This document shows, piece by piece, positions 35,662 to 44,561 of a stretch of 64,000 bases of DNA. Made by a program: the position numbers and the translations under genes. Source of the DNA: Demequina sp. NBRC 110055 (lineage in GTDB: Bacteria; Actinomycetota; Actinomycetes; Actinomycetales; Demequinaceae); assembly GCF_002090135.1 (NCBI RefSeq), contig NZ_BBRL01000004.1:1218243-1282242 (forward strand). The letters run 5' to 3'. The first letter of the stretch is position 1. Every line of letters begins with the position of its first letter. Under the pieces are notes generated by a model, which did not search any database, had not been told where the DNA came from, and worked only from the letters and a program-made list of their open reading frames with translations.

Positions 35662-36512
35662 TGGCGACCAAGCGCAAGGGAATGGTCAACCTCAACCGAC
35701 CGGGATTCTTCGTCTACGGCTCGCTCGCGGCGGTCATGATCGCCTCGCTCTTCCCCTTCTACTGGTCGTTCCTGATCGGTTCGGGTGATGCCACGACCAT
35801 CCGCGATCCCAACATGTCCTGGCTGCCCGGCGGCAACTTCTTCGCCAACGCCTCGACGGTGATCAACGCGGATGCGGTGAACTTCTGGAAGGCGTTGGGC
35901 AACTCGCTGATCGTCTCCACGACCGTGTCCGTGACCACCGTGGTGCTGTCCACCCTCGCCGGCTACGCCTTCGCGAAGCTGCGCTTCAAGGGCAGCAACT
36001 GGCTGTTTGTGGCAGTGATCGCGACCATGGCCGTTCCGGTTCAGCTCGGTGTGGTGCCGCTGTACATCATCATGTCTCGCTACGGCTGGACGGGGTCGCT
36101 GTGGGCCGTCATCATCCCTGCGTTGGTGACCGCGTTCGGCGTGTTCTGGATGACCCAGTACATGCAGCAGTCGCTGCCGACGGAACTCATCGAGGCCGCC
36201 CGCGTCGACGGCTGCAACATGATCCGCACCTTCTGGCACGTGGCCGTGCCGGCAGTGCGGCCCGCGGCGGCCATGCTGTTCCTGTTTACGTTCGTGCAGT
36301 CGTGGAACAACTTCTTCTGGCCCTTCATCGTGCTGGACCAGTCGAACCCGACCCTGCCGGTCGCGCTGTCGATCCTGCAGGCCAGCTACTTCGTGGACTA
36401 CTCGCTGGTGCTGGCGGGCGTGTTGCTCGCCACCGTGCCGCTGCTGATCCTGTTCATCTTCACGGGTCGCCAGCTGGTCTCGGGCATCATGGCGGGAGCC
36501 GTTAAGGGCTGA
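35661..36512 (+). CDS. Sugar ABC transporter permease 2 (CebG-like)
   Basis: This 283-residue second channel subunit has six predicted helices and the EAA loop ELIEAARVDGCNMIRTFWHVAVP. The ATG shares bases with the stop codon of permease 1; an in-frame GTG three bases upstream is less likely. The LacI regulator follows two bases after its stop, so importer and regulator are one transcription unit. Confidence 0.93.
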   Translation: MATKRKGMVNLNRPGFFVYGSLAAVMIASLFPFYWSFLIGSGDATTIRDPNMSWLPGGNFFANASTVINADAVNFWKALGNSLIVSTTVSVTTVVLSTLAGYAFAKLRFKGSNWLFVAVIATMAVPVQLGVVPLYIIMSRYGWTGSLWAVIIPALVTAFGVFWMTQYMQQSLPTELIEAARVDGCNMIRTFWHVAVPAVRPAAAMLFLFTFVQSWNNFFWPFIVLDQSNPTLPVALSILQASYFVDYSLVLAGVLLATVPLLILFIFTGRQLVSGIMAGAVKG

Positions 36513-36514
36513 TC

Positions 36515-37606
36515 ATGGCCCAGGCCCCCGACGCACCCGCGCTCGACGCTGAGCGAGGGGGCGGCACCACTGCCGCCCCCCGCTCGGGCGAGCGCTCCTT
36601 CACCCGCCACACCGCGCCCACGCTTGAGGCGGTCGCCGCCCTGGCGGGTGTGTCCAGGGCCACGGTCTCACGGGTCGTCAACGGTTCACCCAAGGTGCAC
36701 CCCGACTCGGCCGATGCGGTGCGCAAGGCGATCGCCGCGCTCGGCTACGTGCCCAACAGGGCGGCGCGCTCGCTGGTGAGCCAGCAAAGTCACGCGATCG
36801 CGCTCGTGGTGCCTGAGGACACCACCCGCTTCTTCGGGGATGTCTACTTTGCGTCGATCGTTGCCGGTATCAATGATCGGCTCGAGCAGTCGGATTATGT
36901 GCTGACACTGATGATCGCGGACCACGCGCCCCAGGGGAAGATGCTGCGCTACCTCGCGGGCGGCGCCGTCGACGGGGTGGTGGTGGTCTCGCATCACACG
37001 TCCGACACCTCGCTGACCCAGGTGGGCCAGATGCTTCCCGTCGTCTTTGGCGGTCGCTCGGGCCTGGCCGGTGTGGACTGCTGGGTCGTGGACGTCGACA
37101 ACGTGGGCGGCGCCGTCACCGCGACGCAGCGCCTCGTCGACCGCGGCTGCACGAACATCGCGACGATCTCGGGCTCGCTGTCGATGCAGAGCGCGCTCGA
37201 CCGCGTGGAGGGCTGGCGCTCGACCCTGGAGAGCGCCGGCCTCACCCCCGGACCCGTCGTGGATGGGGACTATTCCGTCGTGGGAGGCGCCCGAGCTGCG
37301 CGCACACTTCTCGATCGCTACCCGGAGGTCGACGGTGTGTTTATCGCGTCCGACCTCATGGCCAGCGGCGCCATGCCCGTGTTGCTCGACCGCGGCCGGC
37401 GCATCCCCGAGGACCTCAAGATCGTCGGCTACGACGACAGTCCCGCGGCGCAGACCTGTGAGGTCCCGCTGACGACCGTGCGCCAGCCGTCGGTCGAGAT
37501 GGGCCGCGAGATGGCGGACATCCTCCTCGATGTACTCGCGGGCCATACGGACCGTGAGCGGACTACCGTCCTGACGACTCGACTCGTCGAGCGCGAGTCG
37601 GCTTAG
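36515..37606 (+). CDS. LacI-family regulator (CebR/CelR-like)
   Basis: This 363-residue repressor has a low-complexity N-terminal extension (about 1-28) before the helix-turn-helix (about 32-55; LEAVAALAGVSRATVSRVVNGSP), the hinge (NRAARSLVSQ), and a sugar-sensing domain. The HTH and following stretch closely resemble CebR/CelR, the cellobiose-utilisation repressors of actinobacteria. It is the last gene of the importer operon, which carries two matching GAGCGCTC operators upstream, so negative autoregulation is likely. It overlaps the convergent TetR gene by four bases. Confidence 0.9.
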   Translation: MAQAPDAPALDAERGGGTTAAPRSGERSFTRHTAPTLEAVAALAGVSRATVSRVVNGSPKVHPDSADAVRKAIAALGYVPNRAARSLVSQQSHAIALVVPEDTTRFFGDVYFASIVAGINDRLEQSDYVLTLMIADHAPQGKMLRYLAGGAVDGVVVVSHHTSDTSLTQVGQMLPVVFGGRSGLAGVDCWVVDVDNVGGAVTATQRLVDRGCTNIATISGSLSMQSALDRVEGWRSTLESAGLTPGPVVDGDYSVVGGARAARTLLDRYPEVDGVFIASDLMASGAMPVLLDRGRRIPEDLKIVGYDDSPAAQTCEVPLTTVRQPSVEMGREMADILLDVLAGHTDRERTTVLTTRLVERESA

Positions 37607-38178
37607 GGTTCATCGCCCGGAGCGACCGCGCGGCCGATGCCCGGGCCCAGCAGGCGCCACGCCCGCCTCGCGAGGTAGTGACGTTCGCTGGCCGGCGCCA
37701 GGCTGACGGCGGCGGCGACCATGCTGATGGCCAGCATGATGTCCTCGTCGGTGATGCCTGCGGGGGTGTCCGCGGCATGCTCGGCCCACGCGGCGGCGAC
37801 CACCGCGCGAAGGCGTGCCGCAATGTGATCGACCCTGGCGTCGGCCCGTTCCGTCGCAATCAGCTGAATGAGCGCGCTCGCGCCCTCGATTTGGTGCGTG
37901 ACGAGGTCGGTGACGGCACGCAGCGACGGCGCGCCGTCTGCGGCAAGGGCCTCGATCTCCTCGATGTTCTCCTCGAACACCGCGACGGCGAGCGACACTC
38001 GGTCGGGGAAGTGGCGGTAGAGGCTTCCTTGGCCCACGCCGGCGCGCCGCGCGATGGCTGACAGGGGAGCGTCGATGCCATTCGCCTCGAACTCCACGCG
38101 CGCGGCAGCGATGAGCGCGGCGCGGTTTTCGCGCCCCGCCGCGACACCTCCGCGATTCGCGCGTGGGCCCTTGGTCAT
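37603..38178 (-). CDS. TetR-family transcriptional regulator
   Basis: This 191-residue regulator has an N-terminal helix-turn-helix (about 28-62; APLSAIARRAGVGQGSLYRHFPDR) and an all-helical ligand domain with the hydrophobic pocket typical of the SCO1712/TetR_C-like group. It is divergent from the KstD-like dehydrogenase, with a perfect 8-4-8 palindrome between them. It therefore most likely represses that operon and itself until a hydrophobic ligand, perhaps the dehydrogenase substrate, is present. Confidence 0.9.
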   Translation of the reverse strand: MTKGPRANRGGVAAGRENRAALIAAARVEFEANGIDAPLSAIARRAGVGQGSLYRHFPDRVSLAVAVFEENIEEIEALAADGAPSLRAVTDLVTHQIEGASALIQLIATERADARVDHIAARLRAVVAAAWAEHAADTPAGITDEDIMLAISMVAAAVSLAPASERHYLARRAWRLLGPGIGRAVAPGDEP

Positions 38179-38193
38179 GTGCCTAGACTAGAG

Positions 38194-38213
38194 ACCGGAC
38201 ATAGTTGTCCGGT
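38194..38213. promoter_or_regulatory. TetR operator palindrome
   Basis: ACCGGACA-TAGT-TGTCCGGT is a perfect inverted repeat with eight-base arms. It lies 16 bases from the TetR start and 25 bases from the dehydrogenase start, overlapping where both promoters must lie. Confidence 0.75.
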
Positions 38214-38237
38214 AGTGCGCGCGAGAGAGAGGCACAG

Positions 38238-39893
38238 ATGGCACGGCAGACGTGGGACGAAGAGGTCGACCTGCTGGTCGCGGGCAGCGGAGCAGCCGCG
38301 CTCAGCGCGGCGATCGCCGCAGCGGACGAGGGGCTGAGCGTCCTCGTCGTGGAAAGCACGGACAAGTGGGGTGGCACCACCGCTATCTCCGGTGGCGGGT
38401 TGTGGATGCCTAACCATCCCGACATGGGAAAACTCGGCAAGCAGGACTCGCCGCACAAGGCACGCGAGTACATGGACGTCACCATTGGCGATGTTGGCCC
38501 GGCGAGCTCGGACGAGCGCCGCGACGCGTTTATCGCCACCGTGCCGAAGGTCTATGACGACTGGAAGCGATTGGGTATCCGATGGGCGCTGAGCGCCGAC
38601 TACCCGGATTACTACCCCGACAAGCCCGGCGGCATGGATGGTGGTCGCGCGATCGAGACCGAGCCTTTCGACGCCAAGCGCCTAGGCTCGTGGTTCTCGT
38701 CCTCGCGCGCCATGATGCCCGCGCCGCTCAAGACCGACGACGTGTGGCTCCTGACCCGCGCATGGTCCAGCCGCGACGGCTTCGCCCGCGGCGCCCAGTT
38801 CGTGGGCCGAACGCTCAAGGGCGTGGCGACCGGCAAGAAGCTCTACGGGCTCGGCGGCGCCTACACAGGGCACCTCATGGCGACCGCGAAGGAGTTGGGT
38901 GTCGAAGTACGCCTCCGCACACCCATCACGGCAGTCGTGAAGGACGACTCCGGTGCGGTGATCGGCGCCGAAGTGACGACGCCCGGTGGTGTCAAGCGCA
39001 TCGGCACTCGCGCAGGCGTGATGCTCGGCACCGGTGGTTTTGCACGCAACAAGGAATGGCGTCGCGAGCATCACGGCATCGAGGGCTACTCGTCGGCACC
39101 CGAGGGTGACCTCGGCACCGGTATTCAGGTGGGCATCGACGCGGGCGCCGACGTGGCGCTCATGGACGATGCCTGGTGGGGTGCCTCGATCCTCATGCCC
39201 AACGGTGAGGCGCAGTTCAGCGTCAACGAACGCTCCGACCCGTACTCGATCATCGTGGACCAGTCGGGCCAACGCTTCTGCAACGAGTCCGCGAGCTACA
39301 TCGACGTGGGCCACGCCATCCTCGAGCGCGACAAGACGGTGCCCGCCATCCACTCGTGGATGATCACCGAGCGCCGTCACGCCAAGCGCTTCCTCAACAA
39401 TGCCGCGCTGCAAGGCCTCGGCAAGCTCAAGAAGGCCGGCTCCGTCGTCGAGGCCGACACCCTCGAGGAGCTCGCGGCCAAGCTCGGGATGGACTGGGAT
39501 GTCCTCCAGGCGACGGTGACCCGCTTCAACGGCTTCTGCGCCACCGGCGTCGACGAGGACTTTGAGCGTGGCCGCACGGCGTACGACAACTATTACGGCG
39601 ACCCGAGCCTGAAGAACCCCAACCTGGGCCCCATCGAGAAGGGCCCCTTCCGGGCCTTCAAGATCGTGCCGGGTGACCTGGGAACCAAGGGCGGCCTGCT
39701 CACCGACGAGCACGCCCGCGTGCTCGACACCGACGGCGCCCCCATCGAGGGGCTGTACGCGGCGGGCAACACGACCGCATCGGTCATGGGCCGCACCTAC
39801 CCAGGTGCCGGCTCCACCATCGGACCGGCGACGGTCTTCGGCTACCTCGGCGCGAAGCACGCGGCGGGGCGACTCACCAGCATCACCAAGTAG
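38238..39893 (+). CDS. KstD-like FAD-dependent dehydrogenase (3-ketosteroid delta1-dehydrogenase family)
   Basis: This 551-residue flavoprotein has an N-terminal FAD motif (VAGSGAAALSAAIAA, about 13-27), a GGTTAISGGGLWMP segment, and a C-terminal FAD region (AAGNTTASVMGRTYPGAGST) characteristic of 3-ketosteroid-1-dehydrogenases and related FAD-binding-2 enzymes. It probably introduces a double bond into a cyclic ketone; a steroid substrate is not proven. ATG 38238 follows GAGAGAGG. It is co-transcribed with the SDR that follows (nine-base gap), controlled by the divergent TetR. The pair could handle an alcohol-ketone-enone sequence. Confidence 0.88.
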   Translation: MARQTWDEEVDLLVAGSGAAALSAAIAAADEGLSVLVVESTDKWGGTTAISGGGLWMPNHPDMGKLGKQDSPHKAREYMDVTIGDVGPASSDERRDAFIATVPKVYDDWKRLGIRWALSADYPDYYPDKPGGMDGGRAIETEPFDAKRLGSWFSSSRAMMPAPLKTDDVWLLTRAWSSRDGFARGAQFVGRTLKGVATGKKLYGLGGAYTGHLMATAKELGVEVRLRTPITAVVKDDSGAVIGAEVTTPGGVKRIGTRAGVMLGTGGFARNKEWRREHHGIEGYSSAPEGDLGTGIQVGIDAGADVALMDDAWWGASILMPNGEAQFSVNERSDPYSIIVDQSGQRFCNESASYIDVGHAILERDKTVPAIHSWMITERRHAKRFLNNAALQGLGKLKKAGSVVEADTLEELAAKLGMDWDVLQATVTRFNGFCATGVDEDFERGRTAYDNYYGDPSLKNPNLGPIEKGPFRAFKIVPGDLGTKGGLLTDEHARVLDTDGAPIEGLYAAGNTTASVMGRTYPGAGSTIGPATVFGYLGAKHAAGRLTSITK

Positions 39894-39902
39894 GGGAGAG
39901 AC

Positions 39903-41027
39903 ATGTTCGGCAAGAAGGACAAGGCGGCCGATGCTCCGGTCGCCGCAGGCGCGACCGCCGCCGGCGCAGGCTCGACGGGCCTCAGTGGCGACACCAAGAT
40001 CAAGGACTGGCTGGCGCACCCGCAGGGCGGGCCGATCCTGCGCAAGATGCTCGCCGAGGCGGGCCAGGACGCGTCGCAGCTGAAGCCCGTGCAGGGCTTC
40101 GCCATGAAGCGACTCATCCCCATGAGCAAGGGCCAGTTCTCCGAGGAGAAGATCGCGGAACTGGTCGCCATGGCAGAGGCTTACGACCCCGCCGCCGAGG
40201 GCGCCGAGCCGGCGCAGGCGGCCCAGGCCGCTCCTGCGGATGAGGACGACGCCATCGAGCTGCCCGATTTCGAGGAAAAGGTGACCGAGGGTCGCTTCAC
40301 TGGGAAGACGATCATCGTCACGGGCGCCGGCTCCGGCATCGGCCGTGCGACCGCGAGCCGCGTCGCGCGCGAAGGCGGCCGTGTCATCGCCGTCGACCTC
40401 AACGAGGCGGGCCTCGATGACTTCATCGGTGAGCACGCGGGGCTGGACCTCGTGAAGGTCGTGGCAAACATCACCAAGCAGGAGGATGTCGACGCCGTCG
40501 TCGCGGCCGCGGGTGACGTCATCGATGGCCTGGCCAACATCGCCGGAATCATGGACAACATGACCCCTTTGCACGAGGTCACCGATGAGATGTGGGACAG
40601 GGTCATGGCGGTCAACGCCACGGGCCTGTTCAAGCTCTCGCGCGCGGTGATCCCGAACATGCTCGAGCGCCACACGGGTTCGATCGTGAACATCACCTCC
40701 GAGGCGGGCCTGCGTGGCTCCGCCGCGGGTCTGGCCTACACCGCCTCGAAGCACGCGGTGGTGGGCATCACCAAGTCGGCCGCTTTCATCTACGGTCCGC
40801 AGGGCCTGCGCATCAACGCCGTCGCTCCCGGCCCGGTGATCACGGGCATCCAGGCATCGTTCGACTCGCCCATGGCGGCCAAGCGGATCCAGACGGCCAT
40901 GGCGGTGTTGCCCACGCCCGTGGGCCCCGAGTCGCTCGCGGCCTCGATCTCGTTCCTGCTGTCGGACGACGGTCACAACGTCAACGGCGTCATCCTGCCC
41001 TCCGACGGAGGCTGGTCCGCGGTCTGA
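39903..41027 (+). CDS. SDR oxidoreductase with an N-terminal helical extension
   Basis: The last 250 residues (about 125-374) form a classical SDR: TGAGSGIGRAT, catalytic Ser in NITSEAG, YTASK, and VAPGPVIT. In front lie about 120 unusual residues: an Ala-rich linker, then a conserved-looking helical block (DWLAHPQGGPILRKMLAEAG through GQFSEEKIAEL), then an Ala/Glu-rich linker. The block resembles helical segments appended to some actinobacterial GH3 and hydrolase proteins, from memory only. It follows the KstD-like gene by nine bases. Probably an NAD-dependent alcohol dehydrogenase acting before or after that flavoenzyme. Confidence 0.88.
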   Translation: MFGKKDKAADAPVAAGATAAGAGSTGLSGDTKIKDWLAHPQGGPILRKMLAEAGQDASQLKPVQGFAMKRLIPMSKGQFSEEKIAELVAMAEAYDPAAEGAEPAQAAQAAPADEDDAIELPDFEEKVTEGRFTGKTIIVTGAGSGIGRATASRVAREGGRVIAVDLNEAGLDDFIGEHAGLDLVKVVANITKQEDVDAVVAAAGDVIDGLANIAGIMDNMTPLHEVTDEMWDRVMAVNATGLFKLSRAVIPNMLERHTGSIVNITSEAGLRGSAAGLAYTASKHAVVGITKSAAFIYGPQGLRINAVAPGPVITGIQASFDSPMAAKRIQTAMAVLPTPVGPESLAASISFLLSDDGHNVNGVILPSDGGWSAV

Positions 41028-41034
41028 TCCACGG

Positions 41035-41095
41035 CAGCGTCCCATGGGACCACCACCGTCGCTCTGAGCGAATCGGTGCGCCCCATGGGACGCTG
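41035..41095. repeat. 61-bp intergenic palindromic repeat, copy 1
   Basis: Starts CAGCGTCCCATGGGAC and ends CCCCATGGGACGCTG; outer arms pair over 14 consecutive base pairs. An inner stem CACCG/CGGTG and an innermost TCGCT/AGCGA loop complete a long hairpin. It lies between the convergent SDR and DUF1275 genes and probably ends both transcripts. Copy 2 is at 63913-63973 (51 of 61 bases identical, same length). Confidence 0.8.
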
Positions 41096-41106
41096 ACCGT
41101 TGTGGG

Positions 41107-41787
41107 TTACGCCGCGACCGGTCGCGACCGGTGCCCCACGAGCACCACCACCGTCGTGATGAGCGCGCTCAGCAGCATGCCGGCGCCCAGGTGCCACTGC
41201 AGCAGCAGCGCCCCCACACACGCGCCGGCACCGATGAGCAGGATCGCGCCCATGCGTCGCTTCCAAAAGTTCAGGCCCTCGCCGCCCGCGGCCGAATCCG
41301 CGGCCAGCCCGGTGATGGTCGACGTCACCACGACAGTGGTCACGTCCTTCACGGCGATGTGACGCGCGACGGCGGCCTGGAGCCCCATCGCCGCTCCCAG
41401 GGCACCCGTCACCGTCAGCGCGAGCCACTCGACCGGCTCCTCATCCACGATGACCACGATGGCTGCCGCGGTGAGGACGGTGGCCACGACGGAGAACAGC
41501 ACCGTGGTCTTGTGGGACCAGCCAGCATCGAAGGTGCGCAGCGTGCGTCCGCCCACCGCCGCGCCGCACATGAAGGCGACGAGCGCGATGATCGGGCCGA
41601 CGACGGGCAGGTCGTCGACGCCGGTGAGACCCATGCCGAGAATGACGACGTTGCCGGTCATGTTGCCCGTGAACACGCGGTCGAGGCCCAGGTACCCGAC
41701 CGCGTCGATGACGCCGGTCGAAAACGTGAGTGCCAGCATCAATCCCAGGTGGGTGGCGGCGGGGTTGGCGCGCAGGCGCTCGCTCAT
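41107..41787 (-). CDS. DUF1275 (YoaK) family membrane protein
   Basis: This 226-residue protein has six hydrophobic helices. The family signature lies near the N-terminus (FSTGVIDAVGYLGLDRVFTGNMTGNVV), and a second is AVARHIAVKDVTTVVVTSTITGL. The function of DUF1275 is not established; transport has been suggested. ATG 41787 follows GAGAGGA on the minus strand; longer in-frame extensions lack a start site. It is divergent from the formamidase-family gene. Confidence 0.9.
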   Translation of the reverse strand: MSERLRANPAATHLGLMLALTFSTGVIDAVGYLGLDRVFTGNMTGNVVILGMGLTGVDDLPVVGPIIALVAFMCGAAVGGRTLRTFDAGWSHKTTVLFSVVATVLTAAAIVVIVDEEPVEWLALTVTGALGAAMGLQAAVARHIAVKDVTTVVVTSTITGLAADSAAGGEGLNFWKRRMGAILLIGAGACVGALLLQWHLGAGMLLSALITTVVVLVGHRSRPVAA

Positions 41788-41887
41788 GGGGATCCTCTCG
41801 CAGGGCCGTGGTGGTCGACCTCGCAGGTCGAAGACCGCCGGTAGTCTCGACCAAGAGTAGGGCACCCCGGGCGGGGTACCGGGGAGG

Positions 41888-42988
41888 ATGCACGTGGGCG
41901 ACTTTGCGGGAGTGCTGCGCCGCGGGGAGGGCGTCGACGGAGCCACCTATGTGCCCGTCACGACTGACACGGTCACCTGGGGACGCCTTCCCTGCCGGGC
42001 CGATGCCCCCGTTCTCACCGTCGAACCTGGTGCGACCATCGTCATCGACACCCTCTCCCACGAGGGCCTTCTGCCCGACCAGGGCTCGGACCCCGAGGCG
42101 TTCTTTGGCGCCCACGGCGTCCCCGCACACGAGGTGCTGGACGAGGCCAGGGAAACCACGGCATCGGCCGCCCGCGACCCCGAGCGCGACGGTCCGCACG
42201 TCGTCACGGGCCCCATCGCCGTTTCCGGCGCCCGGCCCGGGGACCTGCTCGCCGTCACCATCGAGGACCTCACGCCGCGCGTGCCGTACGGCGTGATCTC
42301 CAACCGCCATGGACGCGGCGCGCTGCCAGGGGAGATGCCGGCCTCGGACGGCAACGTCTCGGTCTTTACCCCCATTGCGGCCGATGCCGCGGGCACCTGG
42401 CGAGGCTGGCTCCCCGGCCGTGACGGCGGGCCTGCCGTGGCAGGCTTCCCGCTCGCCCCCTTCCTAGGGATCATGGGCGTCGCGACCGCGACCGACGAGC
42501 GCGCCCACTCGGTCCCGCCCGGCCCGCACGGCGGCAACATCGACGTCAAGGAACTGGCGGTGGGCTCCACGGTGTACCTGCCTGTGCAGGTGGCCGACGC
42601 CCTGTTCTACGCGGGCGATCCGCACTTTGCGCAGGGCGACGGCGAGGTGGCGCTGACCGCGCTTGAGGCCTCGCTGCGCGCGACGGTCACGCTCGAGCTC
42701 ATCGGCGAGCGCCAGGCGCTGCGTGCCTTCGGTGAGCTCGCCGGGCCGCTCGGAGAGACCGCCGATTTCCTCATCCCTACCGGTATGGACGCGGACCTTG
42801 ACGAGGCAATGCGCGCATGTGTGCGTCAGGCAGTCGCCATCCTCGGCGCCCGCCACGGTATGGAGCCGCACCTCGCCTACGCCTATCTTTCTGCCGCCAC
42901 CGACTTCCGCATCTCGCAGGTGGTCGATCTCGTCCAAGGAGTGCACGCGATGATCCGCAAGTCCGACTTCACGGCCACGCGCGCATGA
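41888..42988 (+). CDS. Acetamidase/formamidase family protein
   Basis: This 366-residue cytosolic hydrolase of the FmdA/AmdA family releases ammonia from short amides. Hallmarks are VEPGATIVIDTLSHEG near the start, SGARPGDLLAVTIEDL, the central PHGGNIDVKEL motif, and VADALFYAGDPHFAQGDGEV. A GGGGAGG ribosome site precedes the ATG. The stop overlaps the AtzH-amidase start (ATGA), so the two amide hydrolases are made together. The actual substrate is unknown. Confidence 0.92.
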   Translation: MHVGDFAGVLRRGEGVDGATYVPVTTDTVTWGRLPCRADAPVLTVEPGATIVIDTLSHEGLLPDQGSDPEAFFGAHGVPAHEVLDEARETTASAARDPERDGPHVVTGPIAVSGARPGDLLAVTIEDLTPRVPYGVISNRHGRGALPGEMPASDGNVSVFTPIAADAAGTWRGWLPGRDGGPAVAGFPLAPFLGIMGVATATDERAHSVPPGPHGGNIDVKELAVGSTVYLPVQVADALFYAGDPHFAQGDGEVALTALEASLRATVTLELIGERQALRAFGELAGPLGETADFLIPTGMDADLDEAMRACVRQAVAILGARHGMEPHLAYAYLSAATDFRISQVVDLVQGVHAMIRKSDFTATRA

Positions 42989-44559
42989 CCCGGGTCCACG
43001 TCCCCGAGGGGGTCGAGGTCCCCGCCGGCCTGATGGAGGCCTTCATCGGCTATGAGGTCGCGCTCGCGGACAACGACATCGACGCGCTCGGCCACTACTT
43101 CGTCGACGGCGCGGATGCCCTCCGCGGTGATGCGGGCGGCCTCCTGGTGGGGCGCGAGCAGATCGACCGCTTCCGCGGCGCCCGCGGCGGCGTCCCCACC
43201 CGCGAGGTGACGGATACCCACATCAGCGTGCTGAGCGACAGGCACGCGTACCTCACGTCGGTGAACGCCCCCGCGAAGGGTGGGCGAGGCATGGTGACGC
43301 AGCTGTGGCGGCGCACCGAGTCCGACGCCACCCCCGGTGGCTGGGTCATCGAGGCCGCACACGTGAGCGCGCCGACTCCCGCGATCGACACCCGCGTCTG
43401 GCGCATCGTCGGTAACCCGCTCGCCCCCGGTGCACCCACCGGGCCGCTCGCGGGCCACACGGTCGCCGTGAAGGATGTCTTCGCCGTCGTGGGCCAGCAC
43501 CTGGGGGCGGGAGTGCCCGCCTTTCTCGCGGAGTCCGAGGTCGAGGAGGAGTCGGCCGATGCCGTGGCCGCCCTCACCCGCGCCGGCGCCTCGGTCGTGG
43601 GAATCGCCCAGACCGACCAGTTCGCCTACTCGATCGCAGGGATGAACGAGGCCTACGGCACGCCCCCGAATCCCGCGGTCCCCGGGGGCATCCCCGGAGG
43701 ATCGTCCTCGGGTCCCGCAAGCGCCGTCGCCCAGGGCCAGGCGAGCATCGGCCTCGGCACGGACACTGCCGGATCCATTCGCGTGCCCGCGTCGTACCAG
43801 GGGCTGTGGGGCCTGCGTCCCACGCACGGCCTGGTGTCCCTCAACGGCGCACTGCCTCTCGCTCCGCAGTACGACACGGCGGGGTGGTTGACCCGGGACG
43901 GAGAGACGCTCTTGGCGGCGGCCCGCGCTTCGCTCCCTTCCGAGAGCCAGCGCGACGTGGCGCGTGACGCGGCCGTGGTCTCGGGGCCCACATTTCTCGC
44001 CGCGGACGACGACGTCGCCCTGTCGCTGGGCGAGGTGATTGACGCGTTCTCTGGCGCCGGGGTGTTCGCGAGCCTCGAGCCCGTCAATCTGCCCGATCCC
44101 GTCGACCTGTTCCGCATCTTCCGTTACACGCAGTCCGCCGAGGCGTCGCGCCACTGGCAGGAGTGGATCTCGGCCCATCCCCTCGCGCTCGCGCCGGACG
44201 TCACCGCACGCTTCGCGTGGGCCGCGTCGGTGACCAAGGACGAGGAGTCGTCCGCGCTCGAGGCCAAGCGAGAGGCGCGCAAGGCGATCGACCTCGCCCT
44301 AGGCGACGACATTCTGCTGCTGCCGTCGGCCTCGTCCACGGCGCCCTCGCGCGACGCGAGTGCTGAGCGGCTGCAGGCGGTACGGGAGGCGACGCTCGGC
44401 CTCACCGCCGTCGCCGGCATCACGGGCCGCCCCGCGCTGTCGGTGCCGGTGCTCGAGACCGACGGCGGCCCTGTGGGACTGTGCCTGGTGGGGCCCCGTG
44501 GCTCGGACCTCGCGCTGATCGAGACCGCGATGGAGTGGCTCGCGGCGCTCAAGGGCTAG
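42985..44559 (+). CDS. AtzH-like domain fused to an amidase-signature enzyme
   Basis: The 524-residue protein has an N-terminal AtzH-like (DUF3225, NTF2-fold) domain (about 10-130) followed by an amidase-signature domain (about 145-520). The Ser-cisSer-Lys triad is visible: K163 (VAVKDVF), the serine cluster 240-242 (GGSSSG) and nucleophile S264 (TDTAGSIRVP). AtzH and AtzE-type amidases act in s-triazine and related ureide degradation, so a carboxyurea- or ureide-like substrate is plausible but unproven. It is coupled to the formamidase-family gene and converges on a TPP-regulated transporter operon. Confidence 0.9.
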   Translation: MTRVHVPEGVEVPAGLMEAFIGYEVALADNDIDALGHYFVDGADALRGDAGGLLVGREQIDRFRGARGGVPTREVTDTHISVLSDRHAYLTSVNAPAKGGRGMVTQLWRRTESDATPGGWVIEAAHVSAPTPAIDTRVWRIVGNPLAPGAPTGPLAGHTVAVKDVFAVVGQHLGAGVPAFLAESEVEEESADAVAALTRAGASVVGIAQTDQFAYSIAGMNEAYGTPPNPAVPGGIPGGSSSGPASAVAQGQASIGLGTDTAGSIRVPASYQGLWGLRPTHGLVSLNGALPLAPQYDTAGWLTRDGETLLAAARASLPSESQRDVARDAAVVSGPTFLAADDDVALSLGEVIDAFSGAGVFASLEPVNLPDPVDLFRIFRYTQSAEASRHWQEWISAHPLALAPDVTARFAWAASVTKDEESSALEAKREARKAIDLALGDDILLLPSASSTAPSRDASAERLQAVREATLGLTAVAGITGRPALSVPVLETDGGPVGLCLVGPRGSDLALIETAMEWLAALKG

Positions 44560-44561
44560 GC

